DNA from: Papaver somniferum
Taxonomy: Eukaryota > Streptophyta > Magnoliopsida > Ranunculales > Papaveraceae
Direction of reading: 5' to 3'
Assembly (NCBI RefSeq): GCF_003573695.1
Contig: NC_039367.1
Location: 155,631,085-155,695,084 of the forward strand
Length of the DNA: 64,000 nt
The position numbers and the translations under genes were made by a program. How positions within the stretch are numbered: position 1 is the first letter of the stretch; each line of letters begins with the position of its first letter. The notes under the pieces were generated by a model. That model searched no databases, was not told the DNA's origin, and saw only the letters and a program-made list of their open reading frames with translations. Positions 19,822-30,390 of the stretch are shown one piece after another.

Positions 19822-21616
19822 TTTTTTTTGATCAGAATTGAGATATTTATTCAAAGATAAAGAATGTACAAATAATCTACCAGAGGTAGAACAAAGCAAA
19901 ATACAACAGATTACAGAAAGACTGTACTCCAATGATGAACAGTGTAAGAGAAGTTCAAATGAATTCTATTACCTACACTAGCAGCCCACATTAGCACAAG
20001 AGTTTTAACCTGTAAACACAAGTCGTCATCAGTTTTGTACACATAATTATTTTCAAAAGTGCGGCAGTTTCTTTCCCTCCATAAAATCCAAACCACAGCT
20101 GCCGGAATAAGATTCCAAACACTTTTACTATGAGTAGAATAATGATCGTTCTGCCAGGTCCTTGCTAGGTTAACCATTGAGTTAGGGAATACCCATGCCC
20201 ATTGATCCATTGGTGTAACAGAGGACCATATCTTATGAACCACCTTACAATGTATGAAAACATGATCTTGAGATTCATTACTGTCTCCACAGAGAATGCA
20301 AGAACTATGAATATCCATCCCTTTGTTTTGCATCATATCTTTCGAATTCAACTTTCCATGAACAGCACACCACAGTAAAAAATTAACTTTAGGTGGAATA
20401 CCTGTAATCCAGACAAAGCCATGAGGAAAGTTATCATTTCCTGCATTGCTGTTTAACTCCGCATATAATGTTTTTACTGAGAAAACTCCACTTGAGTGCA
20501 ACGACCATCTTCTGCAATCAGATCTGCCTTGTAGAGTAGGAGGTGTAGAACCGATAATCTGCAAAAGAGCAGCTAGAGAGTTTGATTCTGCATCTGTTAG
20601 ATTTCTCTTAAAAACAAACTTCCAACATCCATCTGCTGTAATATGATCAGCAACACTAGCATTGTACCCCTTGTCTAGTTTGTACATATTATTGAAAGAG
20701 TCCATAAAACAAGAGTCTCTAAGCCATCTGTCATGCCAAAAAGAAGTGAGAGTACCTGAATGTATTCTAAGAGAATAATATTGTGTTACCAGATTACTAC
20801 AATCAACAATAGTTCTCCAACAAGAGACACCACGAGGAGATTTAACTTTTTTTGGAGTCCAGTAAGAGAAATCAGAGCCATACTTTTCCACCATAAGTTT
20901 GCACCACAGCTGCGCCTTTTCCACCCCAAATCTCCAACTCCATTTAGCCAAAAGTGCTTGATTCATCAACCTAAGATTCAGAATTCCCAACCCTCCTCTT
21001 TTTCTTCCAGCCATAACCATCTTCCAATTGATTAAATGAGAGCTCTTACTTCCTGAATCTTTATACTCCCATAAAAAGTTCCTCATTTTGTTCTCCAAAA
21101 TGTTAATGACGGAAATTGGAGCTTTGAAAAGTGAAAAATAATATAAAGGAATAGCAGTAAGAATATGTTTAAGAAGAGCCATCTTACCACCTTTAGATAG
21201 TGAAATTTGATTCCAGAAAGATAATCTAGCATCAAACTTTTCAATGACAGGATTCCAAATAGTGGTACTATTCTGTTTAGCTCCTAATGGCATTCCCAAA
21301 TACATGAAAGGCAAAGTATCCGTCTTGCAACCAAAATCTTCTGCCCATTCTTTTAAGTCTGGCACTTCTCCAATTGCAATAAGCCTAGTTTTTGAAGTGT
21401 TAACCTTAAGGCCTGCAATGAACTCAAAACAGTGAAGAATAGAAAACATATTTGAAAGCTCTTCCTTCTTATTATCCCCAAACAGAATAGTATCATCAGC
21501 ATAATGTAAATGATTCACCATCTTTCCACCTTCCACCGTAGAAAAACCATTGAACAAACACAAACTCGCAGCTCTATCTAAATACCTTGAAAAACCCTCC
21601 ATTGCAATGCAGATCT
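19822..21616 (-). mobile_element. 5'-truncated L1-type LINE
   Basis: Minus-strand LINE ending in an A run (the T run at 19822-19830) and cut off near 21616, in the middle of the reverse transcriptase. It lies in the intron of the captured RING gene. No target duplication found by eye. Its long clean ORF suggests it is much younger than the LINE at 8470-13062. Confidence 0.85.
19911..21602 (-). CDS. LINE reverse transcriptase C-terminal half with zf-RVT, partial
   Basis: 563 uninterrupted codons. The catalytic box HYADDTILFG is near residue 34; then LGMPLGAK, LSKGGKMALLKHIL, and KRGGLGILNLRLMNQALL of the thumb. The zf-RVT region near residues 420-480 has WITGIPPKVNFLLWCAVHGK, Cys-x2-Cys (SCILCGD) and His-x4-His-Cys (DHVFIHC), then WILWRERNCRTF. 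The fingers and first RT blocks and the whole endonuclease are missing, so it is a truncated insertion copy. A stop lies just upstream of the first Met. Confidence 0.9.
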   Translation of the reverse strand: MEGFSRYLDRAASLCLFNGFSTVEGGKMVNHLHYADDTILFGDNKKEELSNMFSILHCFEFIAGLKVNTSKTRLIAIGEVPDLKEWAEDFGCKTDTLPFMYLGMPLGAKQNSTTIWNPVIEKFDARLSFWNQISLSKGGKMALLKHILTAIPLYYFSLFKAPISVINILENKMRNFLWEYKDSGSKSSHLINWKMVMAGRKRGGLGILNLRLMNQALLAKWSWRFGVEKAQLWCKLMVEKYGSDFSYWTPKKVKSPRGVSCWRTIVDCSNLVTQYYSLRIHSGTLTSFWHDRWLRDSCFMDSFNNMYKLDKGYNASVADHITADGCWKFVFKRNLTDAESNSLAALLQIIGSTPPTLQGRSDCRRWSLHSSGVFSVKTLYAELNSNAGNDNFPHGFVWITGIPPKVNFLLWCAVHGKLNSKDMMQNKGMDIHSSCILCGDSNESQDHVFIHCKVVHKIWSSVTPMDQWAWVFPNSMVNLARTWQNDHYSTHSKSVWNLIPAAVVWILWRERNCRTFENNYVYKTDDDLCLQVKTLVLMWAASVGNRIHLNFSYTVHHWSTVFL

Positions 21617-21932
21617 AAATTATATTCTTTTTATTTGGGCTTGTTTACGGGTGACAAGACTCGCAACACTGTATTACACAGTAACCACCTAGGTTTGGAC
21701 ATTTTGGACAATGCAGACTAGGACGTGGTAAACAAGATGACAATCAATTGGATAGTCAGGTGAAAGTTAAACTCAATGACCTTAAAATTATACATCAAAA
21801 TATTTGAAGAGAACTTACTGCATCTTTCCCAGAGATGATACGCTCTTTTTCGGTTCCAGCTGCTAAGGTCCCACCACTTTGCCCAACTCCTTCCGCATTG
21901 GCGTCACAAGACTCACAATCATCTACCAACTA

Positions 21933-22623
21933 CTGATAATGATTAATCTGTATCTTGGTGGATTCCTCTTCCAACTACTGATAATGTCAAATTCAGTATC
22001 TCTATCTATTTATTTGAAGTTTGAATGAAAATATTGGAAATATAACAAGTACAATGATTTTTCTAAACACAATCAGAAACAAAAATTGATATCATACTAT
22101 CATATATTAAGCATCTTGGACTAAATTGATTTTTCTAAACACAATCAGATATAACAACATCTTATCTCTGACTTACATGATGAAATCCAGATAACAACAA
22201 CATCGTAATTCTGAACAACAATTCCCAATTTCAGATAAATCCTAATTACATAAACCCTAAATTTAAGAACATCAATCATCTCAACTTCGATTATAATCAA
22301 TAAAAACATCATGCAACAGTCTATTTTAACAAAAATAAAGAAAGGGTTTGGATTACTTACTTGTTTTCTGATTGAACACCTAATCTTCTCTGATTGAAAA
22401 CCTAATCTTCCTGAAACTCTTCGTCTGTAGCACCCGACCAAGTCACCAAACTCTCTAGTCTCTATATCGATCTATATCTACTTCTCTCGCTGGAAATATT
22501 TCTCTCTCGATCTAACTCCCTCTCTTTTTTCTTCTCTCGATCTCTTTCTGGTTTTTTTTCTTTCTCTGACGGTCAGAGAAAGTGATGTTAAGTTATTAAC
22601 TCGAACCAATTTTTCGAACAACT
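21933..22623. other. Pack-MULE internal non-coding part
   Basis: Probably intron or 5' region of the captured gene: TTACTTACTTG near 22360 looks like a minus-strand donor, and the imperfect duplication GATTGAAAACCTAATCTTC lies beside it (22370-22410). Then CTCTCTCGATCT-type low-complexity sequence (22480-22560). No convincing coding sequence. Confidence 0.4.
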
Positions 22624-23469
22624 TTGTTTTCTTTCTGTGTATTTTCTCGCCGGAATTCCGGTTTATTATGTCCAATCTCGGCCGGAATTTCGATTACATC
22701 CCGGGCATTTTCCGTTTCGGCGGAAAGTTGCATTTCGTGTTACGTTGGTCCAGAAACGGAATTTCCGGCGGAATTCCTGACAAGATGGCCGAAATTGACT
22801 ACATTGCCTAGAAATAATATATTAGGATGAGTTTGGTCCAGTTGACTCAACTGCCTGTTTGGCCTTTTTGGAAAAATAAATTATAGTTTGGTCCTAAAAA
22901 TTATGGTTTGGTCCTAGGATGACGTCATGGATGATGTAATTGTCTCTAGGTTGTGCCAAAAATATCCCTTTGGGACCATATATATAGAAAAAATCACTAA
23001 AAAATATCTTATTTTCAGATTTACTTTCTCTCTCCTCCTACTTTCAGATCTAGTTTCTCTCCTCTCCATTTTTTTTTGTTGCTACTCATGAAGACGATGA
23101 AGAACGACGAATTTTTTTGGTTTATTTGTCACTATTTGTTAATGCTGCTGTTGAATATGATGATGAAGACGACGGAGATTTATGTGTTTCTTCGTCACTA
23201 TTTGTTGTTGCTGCTGTTGAAGAAGATGAAGATGATGGAGTTTTGAAGATTTTCTGCTGTTGTGTATGACGAAGAAGAAGAAAACGATGAAGAAAACTAA
23301 TATAACCTTCAATCTTCATCTCGGATCTAAAATCTTCATCTTGGATCTTGATTTTTTTGGTGTTGTTAATCAAGATTTGATGTTGTTGCTGTTAGTGAAG
23401 TCGATGAAGATGATCATGAAGAAGATGAAGATTTATGCGTTTTGTTGTTGTTGTTGCTGCTGCTGCTTA

Positions 23470-23760
23470 AGATGAACTTCATTCCTGGAATGAACTTCAT
23501 TACTGAAATGAACTCTGCTATTTTTAGGTTTTTATATGGAGTTCATTTCTGGAATGAACTCTGTTTTTTTAGGTTTTTATATGGAGTTCATTTCTGGAAT
23601 GAACTCTGCTTTTTTATGTTTTTATATGGAGTTCATTTCTGGAATGAACTCTGGTCTTTTTAGGTTTTTATATGGAGTTCATTTCTGGAGTGAACTATGG
23701 TTTATATGTTTTCTGAAAAATAAGTAGAAATTAACAAGAGTTCATTTTGACGAATGAACT
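23470..23760. repeat. Array of GAGTTCATT…AATGAACTC palindromes
   Basis: The unit GAGTTCATTTCTGGAATG followed by AACTC occurs four times at about 50-bp spacing between 23540 and 23695, with T-rich spacer TTTTTAGGTTTTTATATG, plus partial units at 23470-23510 and 23740-23760. Each unit is an inverted repeat with a 7-base centre. The ORF reading MEFISGMNS repeats is a by-product. Confidence 0.95.
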
Positions 23761-24641
23761 GCTACAAGAAAATAAGTAAAAATTAACACAAAAGGGTAAT
23801 TTTGTCTGTTTTATATTTTTAGATTATTATGGACCAAACAGTAGAGGAGTTTTCCCAAAGGACTAAACAGACATGGGACCACCTAAAAAAGGACCAAACG
23901 ATATTTTTCCCTAAATAATACCCGAAAATAATCGGTCAGCCTGTATCCGCCTGAGCCTGCCTGTACTTGAAGTAGCCCAAAGTCTGTTATGGCCCGTCGC
24001 GGTCCGCCTGGCATGGATTAATTTATTGCACGGGCTCGGGTTTTACAATTAATTATGATGCCCGGCCTGGTGCCCGGCCTGGTGCCCGGCCTGAAAGCCT
24101 TCTTTATGCCATCAATCATTTAGTATCCTATTAATAAGACTTAAAAGTTACCACTTTATAATTGTCAATTGTGTATCTAGAAAAATAAAATATATAGTTG
24201 TTTTTACTTATAATTAACCTTTTCAGAACATTAACGGTAATATATTTTCTTATTTAGAAAGTTTATTGTACTGGCTAAAATAAGAAATTTGTCATTGTAA
24301 TCTAAATATAAAATAATACCATCACTTATGATATGCAATGTTAGAAAGAAAAAGATATTGTATTAAAAATAAATAAATTTAATACCATCTATTTGAAAAT
24401 TTAAACTTTTTTAAGAAAAAAAAATATTTTCAAAATAATGGCCTGTCTGGCCCGATCTGGCCTGCCCGTATAAGAAGCGGGCTTTAGGCGGACTTTGGGT
24501 AGAAAATTATCTACTTGTACCCGGCCTGCCCGGCCTGAGTTTTTTTACGGGCACGCAAATATTAATCCTGGCCTGCCCAGCCTGTCTTAGTTTTTGGGCC
24601 GGGCGGCCCGGCCTTCCCGAGTTTACACCCGTAGCTATAAC

Positions 24642-25794
24642 AGCAGCCCACATTTCATCAGATATTTTGGAGTCCGAATGAATATATTCCCCTTCAATTT
24701 TGCTTTTTCTTTTTTAACAAAATATTTGATAAAAAAATATTACATCAATAATGAATCAAGCTCGTTTTCAGTATGAACCAAAAAATTGGACAGGAGCCGA
24801 GCAATAAGCTGTATTCTGACAAACAATTTTTCCCATCAAACAAACAATGAAGGTAAAACTAAATCAACCATAAATTCCATTTCAAAAGCACAATATTCTG
24901 ACATCAACTAATTTGTGTTGTTTATTTATTGTTTCACGTAATTTTTGTGGCTCTTATTTTTTTCATTTCTAGTGTTATTTAAGAGATGGCTCTTATAAAG
25001 GACAAAAAAAAAAATCATACTGAACTAAAACAGATACTTACCAAAAAAAAAAGAGGTTAAAATGTTGAAGAAAACTAAATCAAATTGCTTTGTCATTGTA
25101 TATTTTTTTTTTCCTGACTATAATAACCGTATCAGATAGATAACAAGTAATATATCAGAAAGGTTGTCTAATACTATAAGAATTATGTATTCTGATCATA
25201 ATGAAGAATATTAATTTGCAACTTAGCCCAATTATTGAAACGCAATTTTGAATTATATGTGTTAACTAGTACGAGTGTACCATTCAAGAAATATTTCATG
25301 AGTGTCTCTGTTTAACATGCATGTAAAACTTGAATTTTTATCTGTCAAACATTAAATGGTCGCACCTATTTGCCACCCACACTTCTCCTATTTTTCACTC
25401 ATAACTACCACCATGCCCAACATGATTCTTGTTCACCGTTTTACCACCTGATCATATCTTCTACACCATCTCCACTCACCTATCACCACCACCACTCATG
25501 TTTTGTTTAATTTTTTCTTTTAATTTTTGATTTTGGATCAAAAATATGCCAACAGAGAAAGTAGGAAATGTTCAAGCAAAATAAAATTCCAAAAATGTTA
25601 AAAGTAAACCTAATTGTTTATAAAAATCATGTTTAAATTTGATTCTATTGGTTTTGCTGTGACGAAGAACTAGTCGTTCAATTTCAATCCACTAATTTTG
25701 GATTGATTAGCATGATTTTCAGCGATCACTTTATTTTAAAATAAAACAAATTGTGATGAACTAGTCGGCTGTTTGTGAACGACTAGTGGGTGTT
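24642..25794. other. Intergenic, A/T-rich
   Basis: No gene. Contains the inverted-orientation copy of the 8283-8440 repeat (25195-25350), and an inverted pair ACTAGTCGTTCA / TGAACGACTAGT (25671-25684 and 25776-25789) just before the duplicated LINE block. Confidence 0.5.
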
Positions 25795-27263
25795 CTAGTA
25801 ATGGACTAAGACAAGGCGATGCATTATTTCCGTATTTATTCTTATTAGTGGTGGAAATTCTGTCTAAATTGATTAACGATGCCGTTGAGAGAGCGCAACT
25901 TGCTGGTTTCAAAGTGGTGGAACAAGGTACTATTATCTCTCACCTTCAATTTGTCGATGGCACTCTTATTTTTATTGACACAAGTATGGAAGAAGTAAGA
26001 AGACTGCTAATTATTCTAGTTGTTTTTGAAACACTTACTAGTTTGAAGTTGAACCTGGAGGAAAGTATCATGATTAATATAGGTGCTGAAGAGGTTATTA
26101 ACTTTCTTGCAAGAGAACTAGGGTGCAAGACATAAAAGCTTCCTTTCACTTACCTTGGTATGTCAATAGGAGCTCACTGAAGAAGTTGAATAAAGCAGGT
26201 AGATTAGTTTTGATAAAAAGCTGTTTAGCTAGTCTACCTATTTATTTTTTGTCGTTGTTTCACTTGCACGTGAGCATTAAAAAAAGAATGATAATAATTA
26301 TGAGGAACTTCTTGAAGGGTGTTGTGGAGGGTAGGAAAAGGATGGTGTGGGTTGGTTGGACCAAAATATGTATGCCTAAGGCGAATGGAGGTTTGGGTGT
26401 CAGAAGTTTGCGCAAAACCAATCAAGCATTACTGGTCAATTGGATTTGGAAAAATTCTAAGCACAAAAACAGCTCATGGAGGAAGATAATTTACCAAAAG
26501 TTTAAGAGAAACAAGGAATTGTTGATGCCTGAAGTAGATAGCCAGTCACAATTAGAGCTGCACATGAGCCGGTACAGTACGAGTTTATGATGGAACCGGT
26601 ACTCGTACATGGAATTGACCGTTACCTCATTTTGTGGACCGGTACCTGTACCTGGATCTGTACATGTACTTGTAAGACCGATTCGATACAAGATCGACAC
26701 CAGGTTTTTACCTGCAACATCAACATCATTAGTATCCCTATGAATCTGAGCAAAATACGCCCATTTCATTCACATAATCATTTACAGCAACATCTCTTCT
26801 AGCTTGTCTCCCTGTATTGTTACAAACATACATGTATTTCCCACGTCAATATCATTTTCAACATTTGGCGTTTTCTGTAACTGCCCTAAAGAACAAAAAC
26901 AAAATAGAAGAAGAAAACTCATTCTTCTTCACGACCACAACAAAACTTGGAACAAAGACAGGGAAAAAGAATGATCCAGAAACACTAAACATAACAATAG
27001 AATTAGGAAACCCTATCATAAGACTACAAGCCCTAAAATTCGAAATTAAACAAATCTCGTTAAGAAAATGCAAAAACCAGGTATCACCCAATGCTTAAAA
27101 CTATCTCAATTAACTTAAAGTAACACCAAATTTGAACAAATCTCCAAACCGTTCCCTCAATTATTCATGAAATTCTAACAAATTAATACAAAATTGAAGA
27201 ACAGGAAGAAGATCAATGGATTTATCAATAATCCGTGAAGCAGCACCATTCCATCCTAGCCAA
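25795..27263 (+). mobile_element. Second copy of the LINE-hAT junction block
   Basis: Starts abruptly at CTAGTAATGG and stays similar to 9805-11252 throughout, including the hAT left end at 26553 with the same flank GTCACAAT, until CCATCCTAGCCAA at 27263. The LINE part is 25795-26552, the hAT part 26553-27263 (right end missing). The LINE RT here lacks the stop after GLRQGD, but the catalytic box is changed to FVDGT. Because both copies share the LINE-hAT junction, the hAT insertion came before the duplication. Confidence 0.85.
25848..26590 (+). pseudogene. LINE RT fragment (duplicate)
   Basis: Two frames: 25848-26135 (…VVEQGTIISHLQFVDGTLIF) and 26123-26590 (KAGRLVLIKSCLASLP, GGLGVRSLRKTNQALLVNWI). 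The FSDD catalytic pair has become VDG, which would abolish activity. A stop separates the frames. Confidence 0.8.
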
Positions 27264-27390
27264 ACGTTCCATCCTAGCACAATTATTTAACAATATGAAT
27301 TTTTAACCTAAGAATTTGCATGAAGCAGCACCATTTTCGAAGCAGCGCCATTACATTCCATCCTAGCACAATTATTTAACAACTCATGTG
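27264..27390. repeat. Direct repeat CATCCTAGCACAATTATT
   Basis: TTCCATCCTAGCACAATTAT appears near 27264 and again near 27356, with GAAGCAGC repeats between: a small scrambled junction between the LINE-hAT block and the F-box fragment. Confidence 0.7.
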
Positions 27391-27585
27391 TTGAACTTTA
27401 TGGGTTCTGTCACGATTGTAAGATTGATGATTATAAGTTGATAATAGTAGTTAATGATAATGATCACTCTGATTTATCTGAAATTCATGTTTACACACTC
27501 GGTTCAAATTCATGGAAGAAAATAGGAAAAACTCATTATGTACACTCTTTCTGTACGTATTCTGGTTATACAAGCTCTTACCCGG
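27391..27585 (+). pseudogene. F-box (FBA region) gene fragment
   Basis: Reads LYGFCHDCKIDDYKLIIV, then SEIHVYTLGSNSWKKIGKTH, matching the middle of the intact F-box protein at 17694-18905 (YGFGYDHKIDDYKLIL…SEIHVYTLGSSSWKIIGNT). Both ends are missing. It marks this region as part of the F-box neighbourhood continued at 43595-47944. Confidence 0.8.
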
Positions 27586-29660
27586 TGCATACGCACCAGA
27601 TTTTGGCCTCCCTTGTGCTTAAAGTGGAATACCACATAATACTATGGTAGAAGTCTTCTACATTTTCGCATTGCTAAAAGTATCTTTTTTGCAGATAACA
27701 TTGCTAAAAATATTAGTATATGATTAAATGGTGTAAAAATCCTTGATGGATCCACATCTGGAACAAAGTTCGAACATTTTCGTAGAAAAGAAGAAAACAA
27801 AGCAGAACATGTGTATCCTTAGTGTCCACCGAAGTGAAAAATCAAAATCTTGCATGTATTCTAAGAGCAAGCGCTCTATTGCACTAAGTTGGCCATTTTT
27901 TAACACAATCTAACAATAAGCAACTAACAAAATTTGCTAGACTGTAGTAGCTAAGGTATGGCTGATGGAAACTAAAAGTCTGTAGTGCGGGTCAGCCATG
28001 TTATAGGGCGTGAAAACCCAATGTACAACTACTTCTTTTTTTTCCCCTGACCTTTCTTCGTTCAATTTCTTCTCGACACATATCAGCAAGCCGAATATTA
28101 GAAATGAATCGAATTGACACAAACATCGACAGAAAAGATTGCACTCTTAATTAAGGCTCATATCTCGTGAAGTTTGTTTAGTCTATATCTAAGCAAATTA
28201 GAAATCAGTCAAAACTGCAGTATAACCACTTTGTTCTCCTTATGATAAATTGGACTTCAAATCTATGACCCATACAGGTTCCTTAATATACCTTCCTATA
28301 GCGAGAAAATCAAAGCCTAGTCTAAAAGAAGTAGCAAGCAGACATTTCCAAGAGATATGAACGAATACTGAATTAATTAATTTCTATGGTAAAAAAGACG
28401 GAAGATCAAAACAAAAAGTGTCATGTTAAATTGTATACCCATATACAAGTTAACAAGGGTATAATGGAACTAATTTACTTACGAAAGATAAACCCACTAT
28501 TAAATCAGTAATAAATTAATTTTATCTGCAATCGAGACTTAAATTCCGTTATTGTCCTTGAATTTTATTAAATAAAGAAAATAAAATCAACTGATAATCA
28601 CGAAGTTCTCTATTTCCCTCTTCATCTTCCTTTTTATATCTTCTTCTCCCATTTATTCACAATGTGAATCCCTAAATTATGAAACAAACAAACTATTCAT
28701 TGATTCTATAATACTCAAGATTTGATTTTTTATTTTTTTAATGATCGGTATCATCAGGTTCTATGATTATGAATTAGCTAAAAGAAATGAAATATAGAGA
28801 CATAGAGATGATGATTCCAATGGGTTTGAGTTTTTTTTCATTATGGGTTGAGATTTCATCTGTTCCTGGTTCTCACCCATTTATCCATTAATGGTGATAA
28901 GAAATCATCACCTTCAAAGCCTTAAAATCTCCCATATTTTGTAGATTTAATTTTTATCAATTGGTATGTGTGGTTAAATGTGAAGACAATTGATAACTAA
29001 CTATTGTTATTGCAATTAGTAATTTTATTTTGGATTTTATGATGTTAGATTTATAGTTTCTAAACAAATTATTTGATTTGAATGATTAAATGTCATGATA
29101 TAGATTTCTATTTCTGGATGCATTGTTTAATCTTAATCTTAAGGAGCTGATCTTTTCCAAAACGGTGTTCAATTTTTAATGAGGTTCCGATATTTCCTAG
29201 AAATTACAGGGGAGGAGGAAAACATGTTTGCATTTTGCGTCCACTTTCTAAGGGTATTTACGGAAAAAGTGCAGCATTTTTTAAAGCAGTTGTTAAAAGT
29301 ATAAGCGCAGAATTCCATGACAAAAATTGATATAATTAATAAAAATTGTTAATGCTTAACCTGTGCCCAGGTATACAAGTTAACAAAGGCCAAACAAAAG
29401 TTAATTTAGAGTACGTAATCTTGATTTATTGATCCTCCAGCGGAGATAGTAGATTAAATCAGTTGAATAGAATAACATTTTCATTCAGGATTCTTTCCAA
29501 GTGCATAGAATTTCATTTCTTGAGTTGAGTATTTCTTTTTTCCTGAAAATTTGAAACTTTTATTCGGAATACAATGACATCGTAAAATCATAACAATATT
29601 GTCTCTACTGCATTGGGTCTTATGAGATTACCATCTCAGAGTCCTCCATTTTGGGTTTAT
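27586..29660. other. Non-coding duplicated block, unit A (continues at 41928-42100)
   Basis: No gene. 27925-28400 and 29395-29660 are similar to 42180-42850 (e.g. AGATTGCACTCTTAA, CACTTTGTTCTCCTTATGAT, CTTGATTTATTGATCC, TGAGATTACCATC). The gypsy element at 29666 cuts the unit; its right part resumes at 41928. Between 28457 and 29371 unit A has an extra about 915 bp flanked by TATACAAGTTAACAA. Confidence 0.6.
28442..29386. repeat. About 0.9-kb insertion flanked by 15-bp direct repeats
   Basis: TATACAAGTTAACAA occurs at 28442-28456 and 29372-29386, in imperfect longer context (CCCA…AAGG). Unit B lacks the intervening sequence. The repeat length would fit a LINE/SINE-type duplication, but no poly(A) or recognisable ends were seen, so the class is unknown. 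Confidence 0.5.
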
Positions 29661-29665
29661 ATAAG

Positions 29666-30367
29666 TGTAGGTGTAGATAATTCACAAGGCTAGGTGGCAA
29701 GATCCTAAGCTATGATACACCAAAGGAAAAAGAGCGGCGAAGCACAGGATAGAACCGAACGGCGCAAAGAGCGAGGTATCACGTGGGTCGGAAGTGATGG
29801 CCCAACAGTTGTCGGATGTGACGTGACCTTTATCTCCTGAAAGGTCGGGCGAACGATCAGAAAGCACTCGGTCAGACGAAGGAAGATGGTCAAATAAAGG
29901 AACAAGAAGAAAGAAGAGCGATATCGTGTTAACCAGACGATCAAGACTCGGCCTCGGGTGAAGAACTATCAAAAACCAAGACTCTATCGGTCAAACCAGA
30001 AAGTCGGGTGAGCAGTGCAGGTCCGATAGGGAACAACTAAAATTGATGTAATGTGACCAACATTGTAATTCTGTTATAACGTCGACCTTGGCCTATAAAT
30101 ACAAGGGTTGGTCGAGAGAGAGAGGCAGGTTGAAAGAGAGAGAAACAAGACACTACATTTGAGAGTTTGAGAGTTACACCATTTGAGAAGGAGAGAACAC
30201 CTTGTAATCAAAGGAAAGAAATAATAACATTCTTCCTTTCACCCCGTGGACGTAGGTAATCATACCGAACCACATATATCTTTGTGTATATGTTTGTTGT
30301 GCATCTTTACTTAGTTTTAATTCATCTTCTATACCGTTGGGTGTAGTGTATGGTTTATGCCACTACA
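29666..30367 (+). repeat. 5' LTR
   Basis: 702 bp, TG…CA. TATA box TATAAAT near 30094, then a GAGAGAGA-rich leader (30115-30150). Confidence 0.9.
30094..30101 (+). promoter_or_regulatory. TATA box in 5' LTR
   Basis: GGCCTATAAATACAAGG; the same site is present in the 3' LTR near 41648. Confidence 0.65.
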
Positions 30368-30370
30368 TTC

Positions 30371-30390
30371 TGGCGCCGACTAAGGGGAAC
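30371..30390 (+). other. Primer binding site
   Basis: TGGCGCCGACTAAGGGGAAC starts three bases after the LTR end; the TGGCGCC start is common in plant gypsy elements. Primer tRNA not assigned. Confidence 0.6.

Larger units (their letters stand above)
19500..21925 (-). pseudogene. Captured RING-H2 E3 ubiquitin ligase fragment, two exons
   Basis: Upstream exon, about 21925-21819: reads EGVGQSGGTLAAGTEKERII and then SGKDA, ending at donor GTAAGTTC. Next exon, 19632 to about 19500, after acceptor TGCATAG: begins ECSICLAKYADNEELNELPY and continues AHFFHVDCVDKWLQ. Joined in phase, this is the region that leads into a RING-H2 finger of plant RING membrane E3 ligases (the CCICLAKY…HFFHVDCVDKWL type). 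Two defects: a zinc-binding Cys is Tyr (LPYAHFFH), and the last Cys pair (C-P-x-C) is missing because sequence changes after KWLQ. The fragment could not fold as a normal RING. The intron is enlarged by a LINE (19822-21616). Capture of exons plus intron by a transposon is the best explanation. Confidence 0.75.
19134..22806. mobile_element. Pack-MULE-like element with captured RING-H2 gene exons
   Basis: Ends AATGTAGTCGATCTCGG and, reverse-complemented, CAATGTAGTCAATTTCGG. Flanked by an exact CCTAGAAAT duplication (19125-19133 and 22807-22815; three more bases also match). Subterminal parts are dense in TCTCGG (left) and CGGAATTCC-type motifs (right). It contains two exons of a RING-H2 gene on the minus strand and a LINE insertion between them. 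No transposase. The element at 7554-8120 has related ends. Confidence 0.7.
19106..23911. mobile_element. MULE-like element inside the hAT element (about 1.13 kb, now split)
   Basis: Flanked by an exact 9-bp duplication TAAATAATA (19097-19105 and 23912-23920). Right end, reverse-complemented, is GGGAAAAATATCGTTTGGTCC; the left begins GTAGGAAATACCAATATGTCC, related but diverged. Its own sequence is 19106-19133 and 22807-23911. Repeated TTTGGTCCTA blocks lie near 22835-22915. A low-complexity stretch at 23080-23470 encodes only Asp/Glu or Ser runs, so a real protein is doubtful. An array of GAGTTCATT/AATGAACTC lies at 23470-23760. Confidence 0.65.
19089..24633. mobile_element. Outer hAT element (about 730 bp, now split)
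   Basis: Left end TAGGGGTGTAAA at 19089, right end (reverse-complemented) TACGGGTGTAAA at 24633; flanks GCTACAAC (19081-19088) and GCTATAAC (24634-24641), an 8-bp duplication with one change. Only 19089-19105 and 23921-24633 belong to it; the rest is a later insertion. The right part is full of GCCCGGCCTG-type subterminal repeats, as in many plant hAT MITEs. No transposase. Confidence 0.75.

Noticed and set aside
20446..21435. Plus-strand ORFs
   Set aside because: Antisense shadows of the LINE reverse transcriptase.
23122..23727. Poly-Ser/poly-Asp ORFs and the ORFs with MEFISGMNS repeats
   Set aside because: Explained by GAAGAT-type low complexity and by the palindrome array.
28442..29386. 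Helitron
   Set aside because: No TC start, CTRR end or terminal hairpin, and target repeats are too long.
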